DNA of 64,000 nucleotides, taken from contig NZ_LAKD02000019.1 in the NCBI RefSeq assembly GCF_000968685.2, positions 1 through 64,000 on the forward strand, in the 5' to 3' direction. This DNA is from Streptomyces antioxidans (lineage in GTDB: Bacteria > Actinomycetota > Actinomycetes > Streptomycetales > Streptomycetaceae). Position 1 is the first letter of the stretch. Every line of letters starts with the position of its first letter. Below are positions 29,063 to 35,636 of the stretch, one piece after another. The notes under the pieces are model-generated. The model was not told the DNA's origin. It did no database searches and saw only the letters and a list, made by a program, of their open reading frames with translations. Both the position numbers and the translations under genes were made by a program.

Positions 29063-30586
29063 TCAGGCCACGTACGTCCGGGGCGCCTCCGCCTCAACCG
29101 TGGCGCCCGTGGCGACCAGGTCGGCGGCCGAGGCAAGCCGGGTGGCGGCCTTCTCGGCGACCGCTCCCCCGACCGTGAACGGCAGCCGTACGTACCCCTC
29201 GAACGCGCCGTCCACCCCGAAGCGTGGCCCCGACGGCACCCGGACCCCCAGCCGGGCGCCCGCCTCGGCGATGCGGGATCCGGAGAGGCCGCCGGTGCGG
29301 GCCCAGAGGGTGAGCCCGCCGTGCGGAACGGTGAACTCCCAGTCGGGCAGATGGCGCCTCAGGGCCTCGGCGAGCGCGTCCCGGTTGCCGCGCGCGAGCT
29401 CCCGGCGGATCTCGATGGCCTCCTCCCAGCCGCCCGTGTTCAGCAGCCAGGCGACGGCGAGCTGTTCGATGACGGGAGTGCCCAGATCCGCGTAGGCGCG
29501 GGCGGCGACCAGGCTGCGGATGACATCGGGTGCGGCGCGCACCCAGCCGATCCGCAGCCCCGCCCAGAAGGTCTTGCTCGCCGAGCCGACGGTGATCACG
29601 GTGCTGCCCGCCGGGTCGAAGGCGCAGACGGGCCGGGGCAGCTCCACCCCGTCGTCCAGCCGCAGCTCGGCCATGGTCTCGTCGGCGATCAGGACCGTTC
29701 CGGCGGAGCGGGCCGCGTCGACGAGCTGGCGCCGCTGGTCCTCGGTGGCGAGGGCGCCGGTGGGGTTGTGGAAGTCGGCGACGACGTAGGCCAGCCGGGG
29801 CGCGGCAGCGCTGAGCACCTGGCGCCAGGACGGGATGTCCCAGCCCGCGAGCCGGTCGGCCATGGCGACGGGGACGAGCCGGGCGCCCGCCTCGCGCAGC
29901 AACTGGAGGATGTTGGCGTAGCTGGGGGATTCGACGGCGACCCGTTCACCGGGCCGGACCATCAGTCGGCAGGCGGCGGCGACGGCCCCCATGGCGCCGG
30001 TGGTGACCATGATCTGCTCGGGCATGGTCGGTATGCCGCGGGCGGTGTAGCGGTCGGCGAGCGCCTGGCGCAGGGCTGGCAGCCCGGCGGGGTAGTCGCC
30101 GTGGGTGTGGGCGTAGGGCGGCAGTTCGTCCAGGGCGCCGCGCATGGCGCGGGTGAGCCAGGGCTCGGGGGCGGGCAGTGCGGCACAGCCGAGGTCGATC
30201 ACGGAGGCCGCGGCCTCGGGCGGGAGCGGATCGAGCCCCCGGGTGGGCAGCGGGCTTCCGGCGGGCATGGCGGTCCAGCTCCCGGCGCCGCGCCGGGACT
30301 CCAGGAACCCCTCGCCGCGCAGCGCCTCGTAGGCGGCGGCCACGGTGGTGCGGCTGACCGCGAGCGCCGCGGCGAGCTCGCGCTCGGCGGGCAGCCGGGC
30401 GGCGACCGGAACCCGGCCCTCCAGGATGAGTAGCCGTACGCCGTCGGCGAGTGAGCGGTAGGCGGGGACGCGGCGGCCCCCGGTCAGTGAGGCCGCGGCC
30501 CCGGCGGCCACGCCGTCGCGGGTGTGCTGTGACCCGAGCAGCCGGGCCAGTTGGGGTGCTCCGACCGCGGACGTCCATGGACTCAT
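29063..30586 (-). CDS. MocR-type (GntR plus aminotransferase) PLP-dependent regulator
   Basis: A 508-aa chimera of a GntR winged helix (ARLPAERELAAALAVSRTTVAAAYEALRGEG by motif, residues ~60-120) and a fold-type I aminotransferase domain that binds PLP through the lysine in GSASKTFWAG. Such proteins sense PLP or an amino compound and control an adjacent divergent gene. The ATG at 30586 is preferred; an upstream extension has no coding character. The neighbour across a 96-base gap is a YczE-family membrane protein. The same pair (yczR-yczE) is known in Bacillus, so it very likely regulates that gene. Confidence 0.9.
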   Translation of the reverse strand: MSPWTSAVGAPQLARLLGSQHTRDGVAAGAAASLTGGRRVPAYRSLADGVRLLILEGRVPVAARLPAERELAAALAVSRTTVAAAYEALRGEGFLESRRGAGSWTAMPAGSPLPTRGLDPLPPEAAASVIDLGCAALPAPEPWLTRAMRGALDELPPYAHTHGDYPAGLPALRQALADRYTARGIPTMPEQIMVTTGAMGAVAAACRLMVRPGERVAVESPSYANILQLLREAGARLVPVAMADRLAGWDIPSWRQVLSAAAPRLAYVVADFHNPTGALATEDQRRQLVDAARSAGTVLIADETMAELRLDDGVELPRPVCAFDPAGSTVITVGSASKTFWAGLRIGWVRAAPDVIRSLVAARAYADLGTPVIEQLAVAWLLNTGGWEEAIEIRRELARGNRDALAEALRRHLPDWEFTVPHGGLTLWARTGGLSGSRIAEAGARLGVRVPSGPRFGVDGAFEGYVRLPFTVGGAVAEKAATRLASAADLVATGATVEAEAPRTYVA

Positions 30587-30682
30587 CGAATGCGGTCCAC
30601 CTTTCGGAGATTGGCCGTAGAACTGGACTGGTTCCGGGCCACAGAGTGACATGCCGCAGGCCACTCACACCAGGAGCACGCG

Positions 30683-31435
30683 TTGTCCGACCTACCGCGC
30701 CGCCGTCTTGCTGGCCGCACCCTTACGGGCCGCCGTCTTGCGGGCCGCCGTCTTGCGGGCCGCCTTGCGCGCCGTCCCCTTGTGGGCCGCCGCCTCCCGC
30801 GCCGCCTTGCCCAGCTCTATGTGGGGCTCGTGCTCTACGGCGTGTCCATGGGGCTCCAGTTGCGCGCCACGCTCGGTCTCGACCCGTGGGACGCCTTCCA
30901 CCAGGGCGTCTCCGAGCACATCCCGCTGTCGATCGGCACGGTGACGGTCGTGGTCGGCGTCGCCGCGCTGCTGCTGTGGATCCCGCTGCGCCAGCGGCCG
31001 GGGCTCGGCACGGTGTCGAATGTGCTGGTGGTCGGGCCTGTGGTGGACGGCACACTATGGCTGACACCGGAGCCGGAGGCGCTGGCGGTGCGGATCCCGC
31101 TGCTGCTCTTCGCGATCGTGCTGTGCGGCGTGGCCACCGGGCTCTACATCGCGGCACGGTTCGGGCCCGGCCCGCGGGACGGGCTGATGACGGGGCTGCA
31201 CCGGCGCACCGGATGGTCGATCCGGCTGGTGCGGACCGGGATCGAGCTGGCGGTGCTGGCCACCGGCTTCGCGCTGGGCGGCTCGGTCGGGGTGGGCACG
31301 GTGCTGTTCGCGCTGACCATCGGACCGCTGTCGCAGTTCTTCCTGCGTGTCTTCGCGGTTCCCGCACCCGCGGGGCCCGGCTCTGGAATCGTGGCGCGCG
31401 GCGGCGCCGAGGCGCAGGTTCGGGACCTGATTTAG
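30683..31435 (+). CDS. YczE/YyaS/YitT-family membrane protein
   Basis: A 250-aa integral membrane protein with five or six helices (LYVGLVLYGVSMGLQL; VTVVVGVAALLLWI; LLLFAIVLCGVATGLYIAA and others) and the family motifs LGLDPWDAFHQGVS and FGPGPRDGLMTGL. It starts at a TTG with AGGAG nine bases upstream. The first ~35 residues are an Arg-rich tract made of five-residue repeats of the RLAGR type, encoded by a 15-bp DNA repeat, that places strong positive charge before the first helix. It is divergent from a MocR regulator, its presumed controller. Transport substrate is unknown. Confidence 0.88.
   Translation: MSDLPRRRLAGRTLTGRRLAGRRLAGRLARRPLVGRRLPRRLAQLYVGLVLYGVSMGLQLRATLGLDPWDAFHQGVSEHIPLSIGTVTVVVGVAALLLWIPLRQRPGLGTVSNVLVVGPVVDGTLWLTPEPEALAVRIPLLLFAIVLCGVATGLYIAARFGPGPRDGLMTGLHRRTGWSIRLVRTGIELAVLATGFALGGSVGVGTVLFALTIGPLSQFFLRVFAVPAPAGPGSGIVARGGAEAQVRDLI
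30701..30800 (+). repeat. 15-bp tandem repeat encoding the Arg-rich N-terminus of the YczE protein
   Basis: Degenerate copies of GCCGTCTTGCGGGCC, in frame, give RLAGR units. The opposite strand would read KTAAR, like histone-type tails, but that frame has no credible start. Confidence 0.75.
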
Positions 31436-31603
31436 GGCTGGGGCCGTCGGGGCGGTAGTGTACGCCCTTGGCCTACCAGGCGGACCGTTACTGCGCGCTA
31501 AAGCACCAGAAACGCTGGGTGACATCTGCTGCCAGATGTGACAAACCGGGCGCCGGTGGGTAGAACAACGGGGCGGCACGACGGGCGACGCATGTCCCAG
31601 TAC

Positions 31604-31631
31604 GGGAATCTTCACCGCCGACCGGACGTTG
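31604..31631 (+). promoter_or_regulatory. Sigma-R (SigR) type promoter of rbpA
   Basis: GGGAAT, exactly 18 bases, then GTTG: the consensus of the thiol-oxidative-stress sigma factor SigR of Streptomyces. It lies ~60 bases before rbpA, which is a known SigR target in S. coelicolor. Confidence 0.85.
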
Positions 31632-31691
31632 ACCGGATGACGACGACAGCGACACCTGTCCTGTGGGCGACAAGCCCGGGAGGCACGATTC

Positions 31692-32066
31692 ATGAGTGAG
31701 CGAGCTCTTCGCGGCACGCGACTCGTGGTGACCAGCTACGAGACCGACCGCGGCATCGATCTGGCCCCGCGCCAGGCGGTGGAGTACGCATGCCAGAACG
31801 GCCATCGATTTGAGATGCCGTTCTCGGTAGAGGCGGAGATCCCGCCGGAGTGGGAGTGTAAGGCGTGCGGCGCCATGGCACTCCTTGTCGACGGCGACGG
31901 TCCAGAGGAGAAGAAGGGCAAGCCCGCGCGCACGCACTGGGACATGCTCATGGAGCGGCGTACCCGCGAGGAGCTGGAGGAAGTGCTGGCCGAGCGGCTG
32001 GCAGTGCTGCGCTCCGGTGCCATGAACATCGCCGTGCATCCGCGGGACACCCGCAAGTCTGCCTGA
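31692..32066 (+). CDS. rbpA: RNA polymerase-binding protein RbpA
   Basis: A 124-aa actinobacterial transcription factor that binds RNA polymerase and the principal sigma factor, stabilises open complexes and affects rifampicin tolerance. The core domain has the zinc-site residues in YACQNGHRF and WECKACG, a basic linker EEKKGKPARTHWDMLMERR, and the C-terminal sigma-interaction helix RTREELEEVLAERLAVLR. Length and sequence match the family closely. It starts at an ATG after GGGAGG. A SigR-type promoter lies upstream, so induction by disulfide stress is expected. It ends at a strong terminator facing fxsA. Confidence 0.97.
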   Translation: MSERALRGTRLVVTSYETDRGIDLAPRQAVEYACQNGHRFEMPFSVEAEIPPEWECKACGAMALLVDGDGPEEKKGKPARTHWDMLMERRTREELEEVLAERLAVLRSGAMNIAVHPRDTRKSA

Positions 32067-32102
32067 ACCGAGCGGCAGCACTGCGGTAACAACTGAAGTT
32101 CC

Positions 32103-32139
32103 AGGGCCGGGGCCACTGCTGAGCAGTGGCCCCGGCCCT
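32103..32139. terminator. Bidirectional terminator between rbpA and fxsA
   Basis: AGGGCCGGGGCCACTGCT and its exact complement form an 18-bp stem with almost no loop (one base), between converging genes. Confidence 0.9.
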
Positions 32140-32192
32140 TGGTGTGCCCGCCGCGAGCCCTCGGTGTGGCCATCGCGCTGGCTGAGCCCCGC

Positions 32193-32241
32193 CTCAGCCC
32201 CGGTCGCGCGGGCCCGGCGGCTCAGCCCCGGTCGCGCGGGC
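32193..32241 (-). repeat. 21-bp direct repeat spanning the fxsA stop codon
   Basis: CTCAGCCCCGGTCGCGCGGGC occurs at 32193 and again at 32221. The second copy contains the fxsA stop and its last codons; the first is a duplicate just downstream of the gene, also carrying a TGA on the minus strand. Confidence 0.8.
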
Positions 32242-32824
32242 GCAGGCCGGGGCCCGGCTCTCCGTCGCCGTCCCGGCCCCCCTCGTCCCCGTCCCGTATC
32301 ACCTCGCCCTGGATGACCGTGCCCTGCTCCGGGCGCTCCCGCCCGTCCCGCCGCTCCCGCTGCTCACGGGCCTGGCGGAAGGGGTCGGACGGCGATCCGG
32401 GGACGAAGCCCATCCGGCGCGACAGCGCGCTCTCCGCGCGGCGCCGCAGCAGCGCCCGGGTCGGCGGGAACAGGCACACCAGCGCGGCCACGTCCGAGAT
32501 CAGCCCCGGCACCATCAGCAGCAGCCCGCCGAGCATCGTGAAGGAGCTTCCCGGCCGCGCGGCGGGCTCCTCGGCGCCCTGCCGCATCGACCCGGCCAGG
32601 CTCTGCCACGCCCGGCGGCCACCGCGCTTGACCACGGCCCCGCCCACCAGCACGCCCGCGACCAGCAGCAGGAAGACGGTCAGCCCACCGGCGGCATCCG
32701 CCACCAGGGTCAGCAGCCAGATCTCCAGAACCAGCCAGGCGGCGATCCCCAGCGGTACGAAGGAGCGGGCGCGTGAGCGCTTCGGGCGGGTCGGGTCGCT
32801 CTGCTGCGGTGCGCCGGTCATCAT
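32222..32824 (-). CDS. fxsA: FxsA-family membrane protein
   Basis: A 200-aa inner-membrane protein of the FxsA family, named for suppression of phage F exclusion when overproduced in E. coli; its normal role is unclear. It has membrane helices at ~25-45, ~47-65 and ~95-115 and the conserved GGLLLMVPGLISDVAALVCLFP segment. The C-terminal ~60 residues are charged and cytoplasmic. It converges on rbpA. The start is one of two adjacent ATGs (32824 or 32821). A 21-bp repeat duplicates its 3' end. Confidence 0.9.
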   Translation of the reverse strand: MMTGAPQQSDPTRPKRSRARSFVPLGIAAWLVLEIWLLTLVADAAGGLTVFLLLVAGVLVGGAVVKRGGRRAWQSLAGSMRQGAEEPAARPGSSFTMLGGLLLMVPGLISDVAALVCLFPPTRALLRRRAESALSRRMGFVPGSPSDPFRQAREQRERRDGRERPEQGTVIQGEVIRDGDEGGRDGDGEPGPGLRPRDRG

Positions 32825-33055
32825 GCCTCCAAGTGTGCCCGGGCCCGTGGCCGATGCGGAGCGCGGGTCGCACGGCCAAGGGGATCGCGGGGATCTCGTG
32901 GGATCTCATGGGTTCCAACGCGCGAGGGGCCCCAGAGGGTCCAGGAGTCCGGAAGAGATCGGAGGAGAACGGAGGAGAACGGGCGGAGTCCGCAGGAGTG
33001 AGCTCGAGGTATCGGCGGCGGCGGGCCGGGTACCCGCCGCCGACGGAGGTGTCGA

Positions 33056-33220
33056 ATGACGGCTGTGCTGGAGGTCCTGGTGTGGTGGGCGGCGCTCACC
33101 GGGATCTGGCTGGTGCTGATCAGCTCCGTGGACCCGCTGGAGCTCCTGGTCGGGTCGGCCTCCGCGCTGGCCGCCGCCGCGCTCGCGCGCGCCGGGCGCC
33201 GGGCGGTAGCGGACCGGTGA
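33056..33220 (+). CDS. Short MrpE/MnhE-like membrane protein (54 aa)
   Basis: A 54-aa hydrophobic protein from an ATG preceded by GGAGG. It has a Trp-rich helix (VLVWWAALTGIWLVLIS), the phrase DPLELLVG, and an Ala-rich second helix, as in MrpE-like subunits of Mrp cation/proton antiporters, but at well under their normal length. It overlaps the following mrpF-like frame by 4 bases (GTGA). It is the first surviving piece of a decayed Mrp operon, so it may no longer be functional. Confidence 0.65.
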   Translation: MTAVLEVLVWWAALTGIWLVLISSVDPLELLVGSASALAAAALARAGRRAVADR

Positions 33221-33564
33221 GCACCTCCGACGGCTGGCTGGCGGCGGCGCTGGTGCCGCTGCTCGCGCTGGTACCGGTGCTGTGGCGGGTCGCCCGCGGC
33301 TCGCCCAAGGACCGGCTGATCGGCCAGAACCTCACCTCACTGCTGGCCGGTCTGGTGCTGCTGCTGGCCGCCCAGGGCTTCCACCGGACCTCGTACAACG
33401 ATGTGGCGCTGGTGGTCAGCGTGCTCGGCCCCACCGGAACGCTGATCTACGCCCGCTTCCTCGACGTCCTGCCCGACTCCCGGCTGGTCCGCCGGACGGC
33501 GCTGGTCGGGGTGCCCGCCACGGTGCTTCCGCTGTGCGTGGCGAACGGTCCCGGCCGGGCCATG
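33217..33564 (+). pseudogene. mrpF-like antiporter subunit, truncated by a deletion junction
   Basis: From a GTG overlapping the previous gene, the frame encodes an MrpF-like three-helix subunit: WLAAALVPLLALVPVLW, then RLIGQNLTSLLAGLVLLL and YNDVALVVSVLGPTGTLIYARFL, plus a further hydrophobic stretch to about 33564. Past this point family resemblance ends and the coding signal passes to another frame that carries an MrpD-like C-terminus. The open frame itself continues as nonsense to 33750. I read this as one edge of an internal deletion. Confidence 0.6.
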
Positions 33565-34277
33565 ATGAGCACGAGTTGTTCGGCCGGGCCCGGGAGCTGC
33601 CGGAGGTCGGCGTGCTGTTCGCGGTGGGCGGGCTGGCCCTGTGCGGGCTGCCGCCGTTCGGCTCCGGGCTGGGCAAGGCCGCCGCGGAGGAGGCCGCGGG
33701 GCACACCACCGTATGGCTGCCCGCGCTCTACGTCCTGGTGTCGGCGGTGACCGGGGGCGCGGTGCTGCGCGCCGGGTTGCGGATCTTCGCCGGAGCGGGC
33801 CGACGGCCCAGGGACGAGCAGGAGAGCGGCCCGGAGACCACCGGCGAGGAGGAGCCGGAAACCGGCGGCCGCCTCGGGCGCATCCCGGTGCCGCTGCTGG
33901 CGGTGCCGACCGTGCTGCTGGGCGCGTCGCTGGCCCTCGGGGTGATCCCGGCCGTCGGGTCCGCGGTGGGCCGGGCCGGGGCACTGTTCACCGACACCGG
34001 CGGCTACCGGCGGACGGTCCTCGACGGACACGCCACGGCCGCCCCGGCGCATCCGCCACCGCACTGGCAGCTGACCGGGATCCTGCTCGGGCTGCTCTCC
34101 GCGGCCCTCGCCATCACCCTGGCCACACTGGCGGTGCGGCGGCCGGTCCACACCGGGACGGCCGCGCTACTCGCGCCCGTACGACGACTGCAGTCCGGGC
34201 ACATCGGCGACTACGTCGCCTGGCTGGTCGCCGGGACGGCACTGCTCACGGTGCTGACCGTCCCGGGGGTCCGCTGA
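33565..34277 (+). pseudogene. mrpD-like antiporter subunit, C-terminal fragment
   Basis: About 235 codons in a frame shifted from mrpF encode the C-terminal half of a NuoN/MrpD-type proton-translocating subunit: ELFGRARELPEVG, GLALCGLPPFGSGLGK and several more membrane helices, ending at a normal stop. The N-terminal half and the G, B, C and A subunits of an Mrp operon are missing. The nearest in-frame start is a GTG at 33534, without a clear ribosome site. A terminator hairpin follows. It is probably inactive. Confidence 0.65.
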
Positions 34278-34282
34278 GCCGC

Positions 34283-34307
34283 CGGGACCGGGGGGCGCCC
34301 GGTCCCG
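34283..34307. terminator. Terminator between the mrpD remnant and the Rho_N protein gene
   Basis: CGGGACCGGG and CCCGGTCCCG form a perfect 10-bp stem with a 5-nt loop between converging reading frames. Confidence 0.8.
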
Positions 34308-34325
34308 TAGGCCAGCGGTCAGCGC

Positions 34326-34514
34326 TCAGCGGTGGCGCAGTGCCGAGATCAGCTGGCTCTTGGACATCTGGGATCTGCCCTCGATGCCCGCCTTCTGGGC
34401 CTCGCGGTACAGGTCCTCCTTGGTCCGCATCTCCATGCCGCCCGACTTGGCGCCTCCGCGGGCCGCCATGCGGCGCCCCGACGTCTTTCCGCTCTTGGCG
34501 GTCGCTTTAGCCAT
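34326..34514 (-). CDS. Small basic protein with Rho_N/SAP-like motif
   Basis: A 62-aa very basic protein. The first half is a Lys/Arg/Gly/Ala tail; the second half (TKEDLYREAQKAGIEGRSQM, SKSQLISALRHR) is a helix-extended-helix resembling the Rho N-terminal/SAP nucleic-acid-binding motif. A strong AAGGAGG lies upstream of the ATG. It probably binds DNA or RNA; no target is known. It stands alone between the Mrp remnants and ppm. Confidence 0.85.
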   Translation of the reverse strand: MAKATAKSGKTSGRRMAARGGAKSGGMEMRTKEDLYREAQKAGIEGRSQMSKSQLISALRHR

Positions 34515-34620
34515 GTTCCGCCTCCTTCCGCCTCAAGTGTCCGGTACGGGGCGGAACATCGCCCGCGGGACTGCTCCGAGCGGGGAGCGCGGCCCAGGCG
34601 GCGGGGGTCGAAGGCCGCGC

Positions 34621-35634
34621 CTAGGACTCCTTGGGCTCCCTGGATTCCTCGGATGCCGTGGACTCCTTGGGCTCCTTGGGCTCCTTGGGCTCATTGGGCT
34701 CCGTGGACTCCGTCAGCTCCTTGGATTCTTTTGGCTCCTTGGAATCCTCAGACCCCTTGGGCTCCTTGCGGCCCAGCACCTTGTTGACCCGCGAGCCCAC
34801 CCCCCAGGACATGACCCGCCAGGCCGCCTCCGTGACGATGTCGCGGCTCATCTTGCTCTCGCCGCGCTCGCGTTCGATGAAGGTGACCGGGACCTCGATG
34901 ACGTGGAAGCCCGCCTTGATGGCCCGCCAGGCCAGGTCGATCTGGAAGCAGTAGCCCTGGGAGGCGACCTCGTCCATGCCGATGCCCTCGAGCGTCTCCT
35001 TGCGGAACGCCCGGTAGCCCGCCGTCATGTCCCGGATCGGGACGTCGAGGAGCAGACGGGAGTACGTGCTGCCGCCCCGGGAGATGAACTCGCGGGACTT
35101 GGGCCAGTTGACGATGCGGCCGCCGGGCACCCAGCGGGAGCCGATCACCAGATCCGCGCCCTTGAGCGCGGTGAGCAGCCGGGGCAGCTCCTCGGGCTGG
35201 TGGGAGCCGTCGGCGTCCATTTCCACCAGCACGCCGTAGCCGTGCTCGATGCCCCAGCGGAACCCCGCCAGATAGGCGGCGCCAAGGCCCTCCTTGCCCT
35301 TGCGGTGCAGGACCTTGACGTGGTCGTCCTCGGCAGCCAGCTCATCGGCGACCTTGCCCGTGCCATCCGGGCTGTTGTCGTCCGCGACGAGGATGTGCGC
35401 GTCCGGAACCGACTCCCGGACCCGCGCGACGATCAGCTTGATGTTCTCCGCCTCGTTGTAGGTCGGAATGATCACCAAGGTCGTGCCGAGCGGACCGTAC
35501 TTCCGCCGGCCACCGTCGTCCTGGGTCTCGTTGCTACGGCGCGGCTCCTCGGCCTCGGCGCCGGCCTCCCCGGCCTTCGCGCTCGGCTCGTCGGCCTTGG
35601 TGCCGGGCCCCTCGGCCTCGCGTGCGTCGCTCAC
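34621..35634 (-). CDS. ppm1: Polyprenol-phosphate mannosyltransferase (Ppm/DPM1 type)
   Basis: A 337-aa GT2 enzyme that moves mannose from GDP-mannose to polyprenol phosphate on the inner membrane face, feeding protein O-mannosylation. It has TTLVIIPTYNEAENI, VADDNSPDGT, the metal-binding DAD in LVEMDADGSHQ and SRGGSTYSRLLL. The GTG at 35634 is 2 bases after the lnt stop, with GAAGGGG upstream, giving an lnt-ppm operon; in mycobacteria these are one fused protein. About 15 N-terminal copies of Glu/Ala-rich sequence and a ~45-residue C-terminal tail of KEPKES repeats flank the catalytic domain. The tail is encoded by a degenerate hexamer-based repeat. Confidence 0.93.
   Translation of the reverse strand: MSDAREAEGPGTKADEPSAKAGEAGAEAEEPRRSNETQDDGGRRKYGPLGTTLVIIPTYNEAENIKLIVARVRESVPDAHILVADDNSPDGTGKVADELAAEDDHVKVLHRKGKEGLGAAYLAGFRWGIEHGYGVLVEMDADGSHQPEELPRLLTALKGADLVIGSRWVPGGRIVNWPKSREFISRGGSTYSRLLLDVPIRDMTAGYRAFRKETLEGIGMDEVASQGYCFQIDLAWRAIKAGFHVIEVPVTFIERERGESKMSRDIVTEAAWRVMSWGVGSRVNKVLGRKEPKGSEDSKEPKESKELTESTEPNEPKEPKEPKESTASEESREPKES
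34624..34772 (-). repeat. Degenerate repeat encoding the KEPKES tail of Ppm
   Basis: The plus strand shows many copies of CTCCTTGGG and variants, in frame as Lys-Glu-Pro/Ser units, at the 3' end of ppm. It looks like a slippage-generated expansion. Confidence 0.8.
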
Positions 35635-35636
35635 GG

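Noticed and set aside
30692..30919. Minus-strand frame with KTAARK repeats like a histone or HU tail
   Set aside because: It is only the complement of the Arg-rich repeat of the YczE gene, with no ribosome site and no HU-like domain.
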